Assembly: GCF_037975245.1 (NCBI RefSeq)
Contig: NC_092565.1
Location: forward strand, 21,366,999-21,430,998
From: Apostichopus japonicus
Taxonomy: Eukaryota > Echinodermata > Holothuroidea > Aspidochirotida > Stichopodidae
DNA length: 64,000 nt
Direction: 5' to 3'
A program made the position numbers and the translations under genes. The notes below the pieces were generated by a model that was given only the letters and a program-made list of their open reading frames with translations, ran no database searches and was not told the DNA's origin. Positions 29,701 to 40,451 of this stretch are shown piece after piece (positions within the stretch are counted from its first letter, which is position 1; each line of letters opens with the position of its first letter).

Positions 29701-32700
29701 GGTTCCTTTGCTTCCAGCAAGTAACCAAAAAAGATTTATGGGGCAAATATGAAGTAACTGTTATTTTTATAACCACCATAGGTCCATTACATTGTACATT
29801 ACATTCTGTACTTAAATTCCTTCAGATTATGACATGCCTGCCATATATATGCTATTTATATCATTTAGCTTTAGGATTACAAGAAATGTTAAAAGGTCAG
29901 TAATTTTCATAAGATTCTACAGCACATTTTGGCAGCAGGTTCTGGATAGTTTGAAGAAAGGTTAAATGGCACATTCAATGCTAATGTTAATTTTTAGTCC
30001 CTTTCTATACTTACAGAATACTGACTTTACTTCAAGGAAATGTATATACCTTACTGTAAGGTTCCTATATCCTAACATTTAATGCCAAAGTTGTGGCAAG
30101 CCAACTACTTAAGTCTCAAGGGTAAGTTGCAAAGCTCCGTTAATAAAGGCTGCCAATAACCAATGAACTCATATATGAGATTGTCCCCCTAGTATTGTAC
30201 ATTTCTGCCTGGAAAATGTACCCCCTACTGCACAAATCATGACATTGCATGGCTGTTCCTTTTGAAAGTGAACTGATTATTTGATCTATATTAATTTAGT
30301 CATTTACCAAACTCTGTCAAACTGCCAAACAGACTGCCAAACAGACTGCCAAATGTAACCAATGCATATATGCTATCAAGTCCCCCCTTTGGGAAGATAT
30401 ATCCATTGGCTTAGTTTCTACATAACCCTCTGAAGAAATCAAAGTAGCAAAAAAACAACAACAAAATATTTGCTTGGTAAATCCCTGCCTGGTTCTAGAC
30501 TATGTTTAATATACAATAGCACTGTACTTATCTTTCCAGTCTGTTAAACATGCATTTATTACCCACACCATTCTTCATGCTAAGGAATGTTTACTAAGGA
30601 AACTAGGTCATGCAGCAGAGCAAGCTACAGTACAGTATAAACACTAAGCCATCTTACAAATATACAGCGCTGATTCTAACATATCGACTTGTTATCATAG
30701 TATGAACAAATGAAGATAATTTTCTATTCTTATGCATAAACCTACATTAATATGCAAATGATAAATATGAAATTTGGAACTTCATGATTGACTGAAGAAA
30801 GATATCTGTCTCATCAAATGCTCCTTGAGAACACAAAATGAGCGTTACTGAAAGTCAAGAGGTATCTCGTTTTGGACATGCTTAAAATCTTCAAGTATGG
30901 AAAAATTCATTGTGGTTTCGATGATGGAACATGAGCGGTTTTCTTTATGAATCTGACGTAATGTATAGTGAGTGTGTACAACATACTTGATCTTAGTAAT
31001 ACAGTGAAAAGAAGTGTGATGTGACTAACAATAAATTCACAATGACACAGGCTGTCCTGAAATGACCATTGACCTCAACAACAGGCTTCTTGTACTAAAT
31101 GTGATACTGTAGATTTATCAACATTCTTAATGTGACATCTGTCCTTGTTAAAATATTACAGTGTAAAACATGGTTTACACAATTTGACCCCTGGTGAACT
31201 CAAACGACCATTGACCTCTGCCCACAACATTAGGCTTCTTGTACTCAATGTGGTACAATTACATACCAAATATGCAATCTGTCCAAGCTTCACTTGCGAT
31301 ATTATGTTTAGGAAGGTGTGTTAGTACATAGAGAGACAGGTAAGAGGGGAGTGAAGTAAATGTTTGGCATTTGTTGAATTCAAATGACCTATGACCTCCA
31401 CCAAAAGCAATAATAGGCTCCTTAAATTTGATATATGGTACATCTACAAACCAAATATGAGATCTATCCAAGGTTTCCGTACTTGCAATTTCATGTTTAC
31501 AAGGCCTTCATGGTTTGACCTATTGTCCCCAAAAGACCTTTGACCTCCACCAAAATCAAAAGGTTTCTTGTATTCAATGTTATACACTACCTTCATACCA
31601 AGTATGAAATCTGCCCAACTTCCAATATCGAGATATCATGTTTACAAGGTTTCAAAATTTGACCTGTGATGACCCCAAATGACCTTTGACCTCCACCAAA
31701 AACAATAGGCTTCTTTTACTCAATGTGGTACTTCTACACACCAGATATGAGGTCTGCCCAAGCTTCACACACCCACATACACACACACGCCACCTTGAAT
31801 GCAAAGGTTACGATTATCATTGAAACCAAAAAAAAGGTTGAGAAGTTCATCACACTTGGCCTTTATTGTTTGGAAACTTTATCCAGCAAAAGAAGAAACC
31901 AACAAATCCCAACATAGATGGAAGACATTATCATGGTGAGTACAGTTTATGGTGACAAAAACACTGCGCAAGGTGAACCTTTTGTAATGGAGAAGAGGGA
32001 TGAGGAAGGTAACAAACTCCAGCATTATCATGCTTCCAACATACCAACACTTGGTCTACTACAAAGCAACTGCACCATCACCTCAAACTTCTCCAGCAAA
32101 AAAAAGCCATTTGGATAGAATTTGGACAAAATTTTGGATTCTAAAACACAGCTTAAAGGTGAAGAAGAATTTATAATCTTCAGCTTAAACTATATGTCAC
32201 AGATTTTTGTGAAGAAAAATCCCCACCCCCACCCCTTCAAACAGCTATAATAGATCCGGTCCGGCTGATCATTCAGCCACATAATGAGAAAGTGTCCAAT
32301 TCCATTCAAATCCATGCAAAATTTGCAACAAAAACTAATTTCAATATATTTAAAGATGTTTTGCAGTAACTTAAATTTAAATTGCAGAACTTTTCAAATA
32401 TGATACCCAGAACAGTATGACTGATTACATTGAATGGTAAATTTTCATACCAAATAATCAAGGGAAAGTCTTGTTGTACCAAATTTTCCCAATTAGTTTG
32501 AATTAATACTAACGTGTATGAAAAATACTTCTTGGAGCAACCAAAATTTAATATATTCCTTTGAATATTTGCTATATAACTTCATCAATGAACATTAATT
32601 GTCATGTTGGTATATTGTCAATGTGAACTCTTTATCTGACACAGCCTTGTATTCCTAAGTATTTTTACAAGAAAAACAACATCACATGCCTCTTAGGCAC

Positions 32701-35337
32701 AAAACCTAATTTTCCATACATTGTAGAGCATTGAAGTACATTGCTGTCAATCCAAGTGACATAGTTATTTCTACACAACATTAAATTTTTGAGAAAAGAT
32801 GCTTTGGATATCTGTGGCTCATGAATATAGTAATTGGACTAATCTAACCACACAGACTGTAAGATCAGTTCCTAGGATTTAGCACATTACTCAAGTTAGG
32901 ATAGCGTACAGTACCAATAGAATGTCATGGCATAAAATAAAGTGTATAGAATGCAATTAGGCCTATATTTGTAGAGAACAAATAGAGGTGGAATGGTATG
33001 GAAGGGTGATATGCTAAATTCACATGTAATTAAAAGAACATGTTTAGGTTGAGTCATCAGGGACAAACATTTATAGCTAGCCCTGCACTAATAAGCCAAC
33101 CATCATTTAGTTTGAAGGAACATTCAAGAAATTTAGCTTTGAAGTTGAATATCTTTAAAATAGGAATGGTTGTTGAAACATTACTACCAATGATTTCTTT
33201 TTTCTTGGACTATGATATATAGATATCAAGACCAAAATTATGTCCAATGTCCATCCTTTAATAGAATTTATATTGAAGAAGCAGACTTTCAGTATTAGCG
33301 GCTTTGATAAGCCAATGAGGCTTCTTCGCAAGTTCCTGCTTGCAGGAGGATCTAAAATACATACATTTATACATATTTTAATGTGGTGATATGAGCAAAC
33401 CTTCATGGCTTAAAATGAGCAGTATTTTTAATAGCTAATCTTTTAAACATATAATTTTCATATGTAACCTGTTTCTTCCTCCTTAGTATTTGTTTTTATT
33501 TGAGTGTAACTATTTTAATGTTGAAATTACTGTACTACTGCATGAAGTATGGAAACATACAGAATTCCTCTCATGTAAAAGATCTTTTTTTTTTTTTTTT
33601 TCTCTCTCTGTAAGTCAACTTGTCTTGAAGTAGATGGCTGAAATGGCAAATGAAATGATATGATTTCAAGTGGTGATCATGGGCACAAAATAGTCAGAAA
33701 GTATTAACTATATTTTGCTAATAATTGTCTTTTGACAAAAGTTAATGTAAGAAAGGAAAATTTATAATTTGTGTTTACAATGTAGAGAACAAATTAATGT
33801 TAACTTTATAATGAGCAATGTTTCTGAAAGGAATACAGTCTGACAATCAATTGAAGTCATTGCTAGTTAAGGCATCCTTTCTCCTTCAACCATTTCCCCC
33901 CCTCCCCTCCCCCCCCCCCCTCCCCTCCATCCATTACCCTCTGTACAGCAGGTGATTGAAATGGCACAACTATGAAATAACATTCAAATCTGCAATGTCG
34001 CAAATGGATGTCAATAAGTATTGTGAGAAGAAAATGATTGAATATGAACTACTGCATGTTTAGCAATGCAGCCTATAATGAAAATACAATCGTGATGAGT
34101 GAGAAGTGTATGAAAATGACTTTAACAGTGAAAGTCGTTGCTAGTCGATATACCTTCCTTTATTTCCCTTCCTCCTCCCCTCCGCCACCCTCTTCATTCT
34201 TCCACCTCCCATGCAGTAAACTACCTTAGTACAAGTCCCCTTATATCTACGGAACTTATTTACGTTGGGTCTGTCAGTAGAGCTTACTCATATTGTGGGA
34301 TTTCTGGGGAGGGGGGCGGGAATTAAAGAGCTCTGAATTTTCATTTTGCATGCTAGTGCTCTTTCAGTGAGGTTAATTGCTTTTTTTAAGAATGGGTGAG
34401 ATGCAGTGAGTGTCCTCAGAAGCAAGCAAGAAGGCTTTGTTTACTTACTTCCCCGTTTAGATGGATTGAAATCCTTCCCTGTGAGAGATCAAAGCATGCA
34501 TAGTATGACACAAAGTACTCGGAGAAATGAACAAAATTGGTGAGTTAGCCTACATATCTTGTCTCAAAACACAAACAAAAACATGATATACAAGCTTATG
34601 ATAGGACATGTGTCACTTTCATGCTCTGGAAATATCAAAATAAGGCAGTCAACTGAGCTACATCCATGCAAACTGAATTCCAGATGATATCTAACGTTAC
34701 GCCTATGAACAATGAAGGTCCAGTGGGCACCAGCATATACAGCCACAGTAATGTTACACAGTAAAGCAAACTATGGTGGATAGTTATTGAATATCTTAAT
34801 CAGAGTCACATTTTGAAAAGAACATTAGAAAATGATAATCAAGTTGTCTATAAATTTGTGACCACCCTGTCTCCAGCAACAAAGGATAGTTTACACATGA
34901 GGTAAGGGCCGTAAGCTAACTTGGTAACTAATAGTACAGAGGGCCTGAATTTGTTCAATTATCAAGTTATTCATTTTGAAACATGACTCATTAATATAAC
35001 CTGTGTGTAAAGTGAGTAACCAATTTAAGTCCTTCTACTGAGTAAGAACTGGTCTACTTCTGATTGGCTTCTTCCAAATGTTAAAGGTTCTCATACTCCT
35101 ATTCTAGTCTAAATTGTTAGCCAAACTTGGCCCTGAGCAACGCCTACCAAGACGGAAAATTTGGCTAGGCCTAACAATAACACAAAATTATACGTTCGTT
35201 AGGCTAGCAAAGGCCAATGTGTGAAGTAAAGTCAACTCACCTAATTTTGGTTCAAGAAAACCAGTTTTTCTACAGCACCATAGGCTGTATTCATTGTCAT
35301 AAATGATGTAATGATCATCCGTTTGGAATAACTCCAT
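1533..35337 (-). CDS. INPP5F: INPP5F/Sac2 inositol-4-phosphatase gene, 5' ten exons (3' end outside window)
   Basis: Exons in transcript order: 35337-35241, 28711-28631, 16569-16433, 14151-14032, 9434-9228, 6392-6233, 5353-5174, 4084-3892, 2430-2350, 1653-1533. Every junction has GT/AG ends and compatible phase, giving 459 residues. The product matches the Sac2 (INPP5F) branch of the Sac phosphatases: N-terminal MELFQ, WNPVCLG near 42-48, FFWN near 200, [14 protein letters not shown] at the exon 6/7 border, VFWSQ, SFDFHEHCRG and the CX5R loop CMDCLDRT with Cys437. Family members remove the 4-phosphate from PI4P on endosomal and endocytic membranes; that function is inferred from homology. The fit is closer than to SACM1L or FIG4. 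The rest of the Sac domain and the hSac2 domain must lie left of base 1. The start at 35337 aligns with the vertebrate MELFQ start. An in-frame ATG at 35352 would add five residues, and an in-frame TGA lies 12 bases further upstream. Confidence 0.93.
1987..2082. repeat. 48-bp tandem duplication
   Basis: Two head-to-tail copies (1987-2034 and 2035-2082), each starting TGGTATTCTATTCACC, differ at only one base (CGGTGT versus CAGTGT). The near identity implies a recent event. A short purine-rich GGAAGGGAAAGGGGTGAA duplication follows at 2166-2225. Confidence 0.9.
4184..4540. repeat. Four-copy ~90-bp tandem array in INPP5F intron 7
   Basis: Units start near 4184, 4280, 4361 and 4454 with ATGTCTGTAGTAGCAACA, continue with GATTAGAGTGTATGTGTTTATG, and end in AAATTCAACACAAACAGTG. 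Copies differ by substitutions and a short deletion in the second. No coding potential seen. Confidence 0.85.
7867..7935 (-). repeat. Degenerate tRNA-like element (tRNA-derived SINE head or tRNA pseudogene)
   Basis: Read on the minus strand it begins GGCCGGATAGCTC, contains an A-box-like TAGCTCCATTGCTAAAGC and a B-box-like AGTTTGAATCC, and ends TTTAGCC, which can pair with the 5' GGCCGGA at about six of seven positions. At 69 nt, with a poor T stem, it is not a functional tRNA. A tRNA-derived SINE fragment is most likely. Confidence 0.35.
10430..11135. repeat. Tandem ~300-bp copies of a dispersed repeat family
   Basis: Segments starting near 10380, 10690 and 10990 share ACTCATTAATATTCATGAG, the phrase GCATCTACCTACC, TATGACATTGACT and GAGATATCGTGTTTACAAGC. 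The block opens with a (CTAT)n stretch at 10428-10450 and ends with a CACATACACAAACATACACACA tail at 11118-11140. Similar sequence recurs at 29.4-29.7, 31.0-31.8, 40.6-40.8 and 62.6-63.0 kb. Confidence 0.7.
11682..11726. repeat. (AT)n microsatellite
   Basis: About 45 bases of uninterrupted AT dinucleotides in an INPP5F intron. An ORF across it is a simple-repeat artefact. Confidence 0.95.
12232..12628. repeat. Four-copy ~100-bp tandem array
   Basis: Units start TGCTTTATCAGAAACATTGAGTAGG near 12232, 12325, 12428 and 12532, carry TAGCTGCCT in the middle and end AGTACTTATATT. Units 1 and 4 resemble each other most, which fits duplication of a block rather than steady unit-by-unit growth. Confidence 0.88.
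14032..14151 (-). CDS. INPP5F: INPP5F exon 4
   Basis: Forty codons, phase 0 at both ends, starting [11 protein letters not shown] and ending ATQSKK before gtaaca. It corresponds to the vertebrate segment that starts KKHHFGI. The exon is recognisable only by position, phase and that short motif, since the region is poorly conserved. Its first half and acceptor are duplicated just upstream (14209-14256). Confidence 0.85.
14101..14307 (-). repeat. 108-bp tandem duplication spanning part of INPP5F exon 4
   Basis: Bases 14101-14208 and about 14209-14307 are two copies starting GACCATGATAAATTTGGTTTT and ending near TATATTCATGACT. Copy 1 includes the first half of exon 4, its acceptor and upstream intron. 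Copy 2 has the same arrangement with a 3-bp-shorter exon part and a few substitutions. Confidence 0.88.
14209..14256 (-). pseudogene. Duplicated 5' half of INPP5F exon 4 (pseudo-exon)
   Basis: After an intact TTTAG acceptor it reads [16 protein letters not shown] (16 codons), parallel to the true exon's [17 protein letters not shown]. The reading frame stays open but the second half of the exon and its donor are missing. It lies 105 bases upstream of the true acceptor, so its acceptor could compete in splicing. Confidence 0.8.
17129..18764 (-). CDS. Candidate nested four-exon coding chain, unrecognised (low confidence)
   Basis: Four open segments on the minus strand have splice-like borders and compatible phases: 18764-18666 (33 codons, cgtcag acceptor, gtaata donor), 18197-18071 (42 codons, contains [20 protein letters not shown]), 17514-17413 (33 codons, contains [19 protein letters not shown]) and 17243-17129 (37 codons, ends phase 2 at gtaggt). 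No start or stop exon was found and I recognise no family. Trp and Cys are unusually frequent, about 5-6% each, which argues against an ordinary cytosolic protein. Chance ORFs in the same intron look similar. Confidence 0.2.
20517..20545 (+). repeat. LINE/SINE-type 3'-terminal hairpin
   Basis: AGCGCTTT ... AAAGCGCT forms a perfect 8-bp stem with a 13-nt loop (GAGATTTTATTGG) and is followed by ATAAAT. This arrangement is typical of the 3' end recognised by some LINE reverse transcriptases and borrowed by SINEs. The body 5' of it is not recognisable. Confidence 0.5.
23723..23776 (+). repeat. (GAC)18 microsatellite
   Basis: Eighteen perfect GAC units in INPP5F intron 2. Perfection implies a young or length-variable locus. 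It is strikingly GC-rich against the AT-rich surroundings. Confidence 0.98.
28712..35240. other. INPP5F intron 1 (6.5 kb)
   Basis: Contains a dispersed-repeat fragment at 29.1-29.7 kb, the larger repeat array at 31.03-31.80 kb, a T-rich tract at 33583-33602 running into TCTCTCTCTC, and a C-rich tract at 33896-33927. I found no additional exon. Confidence 0.6.
31030..31800. repeat. ~150-bp period array of the dispersed family with DR1-like motifs
   Basis: Repeated blocks near 31190, 31380, 31530 and 31680 share TGACCTxTGACCTCCACCAAAA, a TACTCAATGTGGTAC segment, CAAATATGA and TCATGTTTACAAGG. The array ends in an ACACCCACATACACACACACGCC tail. A perfect TGACCTTTGACCT lies at 31680-31692. Confidence 0.75.
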
Positions 35338-35352
35338 CTTTGGGAATGTCAT
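35241..35352 (-). CDS. INPP5F: INPP5F first coding exon
   Basis: It encodes [20 protein letters not shown], then a Cys-Cys-Arg segment, up to FLEPKL and donor G|gtgag. MELFQ with the following DHYI matches the N terminus of vertebrate Sac2. An alternative in-frame start five codons upstream (MTFPK) is possible. The promoter should lie in 35353-35700, where I see no clear TATA box in a convincing position. Confidence 0.88.
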
Positions 35353-35733
35353 CCTTGCATTCAATCACTCGCCGGTTTAGGTACGTCCATAATTGTTACA
35401 AGATTAAAAACAATTGGGTATTATGTATGTTGTCTTCTTCGCTAGCGGCGTAGTCTGCAACGTATTTGCATACTTCAATACTTCACTGTTGTGTCGTGCG
35501 ATGAGTAGTTTTGTTTATCTTTTGCGCTATATATATGGAAAATAGATGGCGATATGCTACAAACAGAATTACAGAAATTATTTTATCACAGTAGGGTGAG
35601 GCGGCAGCATGCATTTGGGGATTCTCACCATAATATTTTTAGCTTTGGCGGCTTAGATGTAATTAGGGGCCAAAGCGGTTTTTGAGAAAGAGATCAGATA
35701 TGGAGGTACCATCCCGCCGGTCGGATGGGTTCA

Positions 35734-36060
35734 CTAAGGTACGGTCCTAGGAACAGGAAAGTTACTTGCAAGTACAACTTTCTCAGGCAAACCATTCCAC
35801 TCATTCACAACCCTATTAGAAAAAAAAGTTATGCCGAATATTAATCCTACTATATGTGACTTTTGGAGTTTAAGACAATGACCTCTGGTACAACTACTGT
35901 TAACAAACATAAAATAGTCGGTAAAGGATAAATTGTCGAAACCAAACACAATCTTGAAAACCTGGTTCAAGTCCCCACGTAACCTCCTAAGCTCCAGTGT
36001 GGTGAGATTCAACAGTTGTAACCGCCTATAATAAGGAACACTCTTTAAATTAAGGAACTA
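35734..36060 (-). mobile_element. 3' fragment of a non-LTR retrotransposon reverse-transcriptase ORF
   Basis: The minus strand reads RRLQLLNLTTLELRRLRGDL, then VFKIVFGFDN, a Y-F segment, TRGHCLKLQKS and FFSNRVVNEWNGLPEKVVLAS before a stop. The order LxxRRxRGDL / VFKI / FFxxRVxxxWNxLP is the well-known C-terminal tail of CR1/Jockey-like LINE polymerases. Homology fades after VVLAS. No endonuclease or catalytic YxDD region remains, so it is a truncated copy. Confidence 0.82.
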
Positions 36061-38234
36061 ATCATCCTAGTAGCCCTAACTTACTAGTAAGAACTTTGAA
36101 AGTTTTGTTGTAAGTATTGGGGGGGGGGGGGGAGGAGGTTAAAAGAGGGCTGGTATACATATATCATACGCACCTCCACGGCACCCGGGTCCGCGCCACC
36201 GTTGGAAACCGACCTAGTCCTTAAAGCCAATTTTGACGAACTTATATGATATCATGATATATCATAGGAGGTGCCCGGGGGATATGCAGCCTCTTAGTAG
36301 CGTATATGCTATAACCCTTTGATCGACAAATTTGTAACCTCCTGATCAAACAATTTCACTTTTTTACCTTGGATTACCACTTCGGTGAATTATTTCAGGT
36401 TTTTTGGTCTGCTGCCAACTTACATTTGCATGATTTTCACCTTGATTCAATCGAAGTGCAGCAACCCGGCGCCACATCAGTCAAGACGGATAGTAATTTG
36501 TTTTGTTGATTCGTGCAAGTTGCACTTTTTAAGCAGTTAAGGCAATGAATATAATAAACTTAAACTTGTACCAATTGACATGGGAACATACCCGAGTTAA
36601 AGAAGGCATGCTTCTATTATTCTTCACGCCGAGAAACGTGTGACTCTTAGAAGAAGAAAGCAAGGCTACAATTAAGGTATATATATATATAAGCACTACA
36701 GATCTAGTGCCAATTTTGCGAACGGTGCTTTCTTTTCTGTGGATCTACTCACACTGTAAAAAATTTCTCTGTATATTTACAAAAGAAAAGCTGTCAATTA
36801 GTTTCCATCTGTTTTTTCATCAGTGTACAACAGCAACTGTAAATGCACAACTACGGTTTGTGTAGAAACAGATTCATTTCTATTTATTCAGGTAGAATTT
36901 TATGTGTCAACATGGAAAAAGTGATGTAAAATTCAAGATACTTTTTGTATATTGGTCGAACTTTTTTCGTTTTTAGACAGAATGTTTCCGTTAATTTACC
37001 AAATAACAGTTTGTATACACGGTAAAAAGTTGTGCTTGAAAGTAAAAATTATGTATTCAAATGAAGCTGCTATATATGGGTAAAGTAATTTGTGATCCTA
37101 GGCGAATCCTATGTGGAGAGGAATTTGTTGTACATGAAAGAGATTTAGATGAAAAAATAAACGTTATACCAAGAGGAACACATTCAGAGAGTCAAATTTA
37201 CCAAACACACATATCTTTATTTACCAAAATGCAATCTTGACAGGTGTTTTAGACTTTTAGGATAACATCATATACAGCAAATGTGGAATTAGCACTGCAA
37301 ACAACAATGTAACAATATATTACACTAACATGAACAGTTTAGATATCATTCCAAAACAGGGATAAAGTGTGAATTTGTCTACCAGTAAACAGTGATATTA
37401 TCATACTACTACTAAACTATCTCAGCATATTAATCTGGACTTTCCTGATGATATTAGACTTCCAAAGGTAAAATACTATTTAAGCAAGATTGATAATGCT
37501 GAATAGTAGGGGTTCAATTTACCTTATGAACCTACCAAGGATACTGCTGTCCATCTTAGCACTCTTACAAAGAGATAGTGTCTAGTATGAAAGAGCAACG
37601 ACTAAAAAATACTACTCTATGACATACTAAAGAAATAAGAAACAAAACAATAACATGAACCTGGAAACCACTTAAGTTGCATTGAAACTGAAACTGAAAC
37701 AAAAAAAAGCTATTAACAGTGTGAAACTCAAATACTATTTATATGCTTAGAGTACTTAAAAGGATTTCTTCTAGTAAAAATACTTTGTTTCGAATGAGTA
37801 CAGTTGCTACTCTTGGAAATAAGCTTTACTGCTATCAGAACAACTCCCAAATCAATACAAAGAAAACAGTTAGATTGATGGTCAATGTCAAAGTGATGAA
37901 ACTTCCATTGAAATGCTCAGGCACACTGGGATATTGTTTTGCTAAAATGAACCCTTTCCAATATATAGAACAATCAGAAAATCTACTTGACAGTGCTCAA
38001 ATTTGGGATATTTTTATATAATAACATCCAACTTGTACTGAAAAAGCTACGAGGTTGTTCTGTACAGAATCATATTTTGTATTTAAGAAAATACAATGTT
38101 TGTGATTTATAGCACAATAGTTTGCAGAGTCAGCACTTTTGAAATTGAGGTATCATTAAACAAAACAAAAATATTATACGGCATTAAACAAAACAAAATT
38201 AAATGCAGTTAACTCAAGTAGCTTTTGGCCACAT
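36061..38234. other. Spacer between SAMD3-like gene and INPP5F
   Basis: A G-rich tract at 36119-36137, a GC-rich patch at 36175-36290 and short AT repeats. Plus-strand 37743-38021 is an isolated 92-codon ORF without motifs. The spacer should include the 3' UTR of the SAMD3-like gene. Confidence 0.5.
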
Positions 38235-40451
38235 TCACTGCATATCTCCCTCTCTACTTTCCTTCATCCGCTCACAAAGAGAAGTTACTTTCGGATTTAT
38301 ACACCATCTGTAAGATTTCTTAGCCCTAGACCCTCTCCCTGGATCAATCTCGAACAGTATTCTGTAGGGAATAATTTGAAAAAAGTTTCATGAGTCCAAT
38401 CTATCCTTGCTTACCAAAAACATCCTAGTGCTTAGAAACTAAATTAATTCAATTTTGGTAAATATCCCCAAAATTAGTAAAACTTCACATAAAAGTTATA
38501 TATATATATTTATCCGTTTTATTATGTATAAACTGTTGTAATTTGCATGCCGTGACAGGTGCACTAGTAGTTTAATGAAAACATTCAATGTTGCACAACA
38601 TTTGTTGGCATTAACACCAACATAAAGCTATTACTGAACAAACTGAACATGACTTTGCAGTTCTTCTTGCAGGATCTCAACAAGATGGAGGAACTGTAGT
38701 TTGAATGCACCTCCTTTGTTAATCTGTCAAGAAACTAGGTTTAAGCTGTACCTCTGTATGTATTCCATGGTTGCTTGAACCTCTGTGGGATAGCATATGT
38801 TGAACACATAATAGCTCATGAACAACATCTTCAACGCAGCAATAATTGATGTAGGATACAGCAGAGGTTCCCGATCAACTGTTATTGCCATTCTGTTTCT
38901 AAGAAATGGATTGCAACCTGTTACATGAAAACAAAAGCATTTTTTATTAATATCTTAAAGTATAAAGATCCATGGATTATAATTTTAAAAGCAATTTCTT
39001 TCAGAAATTATGCAAGAGTAGCCTGCAAGTGAAACTCTTGCACTCTGGATGAATCCTAGTGGTCACCGTGACGCACTTCACCACAAAAAAGTCAAAACCT
39101 GATGATCTAGTGCATAAATATGTGAGACCAATCATAGTCTTAGGATAGAGATAAAATGGAAAGAAAAATTTGATTGCATTGTATGTGCAAATGGATATGA
39201 CTAAAAGGATATGCAGTAATTCTTGTAATTAGTCATCATACTCACCAGCATATACCACACACGGTGACGGTAGATCAGTTTTGAAAGTAGAAAAGTCAGC
39301 ATCTTCCTGAAACAGTGTAAAACATAGAGATTATATCCGAAGATAAGTTCTGCGCTCCTGCACTCCAAAATGATGTTGATGCACATTAGTGTTTGCAATC
39401 TACCGATCATCACACTTTAACTTCATGTATGGCTTGCTCTTAAATTACAAAATGCCTCTGCAATGAAATTCCCTACTTCACACAATTCATAAGGTCAACA
39501 TTCTTAGCATTTTACACCAATTAAGCCAGGACTAACTATTAAAAATGGGTAGACATACCTCTACTTCTTTGAACATCACATCTTTGTTTTCTCCAAAATA
39601 TTCACAAAGCATAAACACTGCTGCGAGGGTGACACACTGCTCGTTTTCTTCAGACTCTTTTGCCTCTTTAATCTTCTGTTGCCAATTTTTTGAGAACTTG
39701 CCCTGTTTTGTATCACAAAGAAATTTGTAGAGGGGACCCACTTTCTTTGTCAAGTTGCTGTGAAATGTTTTATAAGAGGTGCTTGTAAGCTTGTAGAAAT
39801 GGTTGTCATAGAAGGGTGTCAGAAACAGATAAGGCCATTCTTCTCTCAGCTCACACAATGGTTTTGTTGGTTTCTTGTTGATTTCAAACCGCTGAGTTAC
39901 ATATGTTGCTTTCATCAGGTTGCCAACCTTGTTAGCATTTTGGCTTAGTTTGGAAAATTCAGTTTTCAAAATTTTACGCTTTTCTTCTTGACTTTCCTTG
40001 GTTTCACCACGAGGGAGATTGCTTTGTTGCCAATTTGTGCAGCCATATGATTCTTTTAAGTCTACACCCTTTCTCTTACGTCCACTAGTACCTGCTGCAT
40101 ACAGATCACTGCGGATATTACTTTTTGATTGCAGTCTCATGCTAGGGTGGTTGTAATATGCATTTTCGATGAGACAAGCAAATGAATCAACTCCATTACC
40201 CAGTTCTGTAGAAAATGAATCTGGTGACAACGCTACTACACGTAAAGCAAAATCTCTGAATACCCTTCTTCCAGAGAGGTGTTTTGCGATCATTTGGTCT
40301 GCAATTGCTTTCGCTGCCCCTCTCTTTTCGCTGGGCAAAGGTGGTTCTTTCATTCTTAGACTGTTCCTAAACATATGTGAGAAAGTAGGTAACGCGATGT
40401 CATGAGTCGTCTGTCCTGGTGTTGTTTCACATCTTGGGCTCTCCTCCTTAT
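38235..40451 (-). CDS. SAMD3-like uncharacterised protein, last four exons
   Basis: Exons 40451-39559, 39306-39246, 38917-38752 and 38361-38235 join in frame with GT/AG borders to give 414 residues, ending GDMQ and TGA. The large exon holds a basic linker, then NLMKATYVTQRFEINKK, EEWPYLF and a helical segment. The C-terminal part includes LLYPTSIIAALKMLF, YYVFNICYP, TMEYIQR and CINPKVTSL. The EWPYLF block, the YVFNICYP-(x)n-EYIQ block and the terminal INPKV motif are what I associate with the animal family annotated SAMD3-like. Their function is unknown to me. No SAM domain is visible, so its exon, if present, lies upstream; incoming phase needs one base. Transcription diverges from eRF1. Confidence 0.6.
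39559..40451 (-). CDS. SAMD3-like gene, large 893-bp exon
   Basis: The reading frame is open through the whole exon from acceptor attacag|AT to donor GAG|gtatgt. A Met at 40374 is inside the exon, but the frame continues 25 codons upstream to the splice site (KEESPRCETTPGQ...), so that Met is probably internal. Confidence 0.75.

Noticed and set aside
37743-38021. 92-codon plus-strand ORF
   Set aside because: No recognisable motif, no splice context, AT-rich codon content like the surrounding non-coding DNA, and it lies in the probable 3' UTR of the minus-strand SAMD3-like gene.
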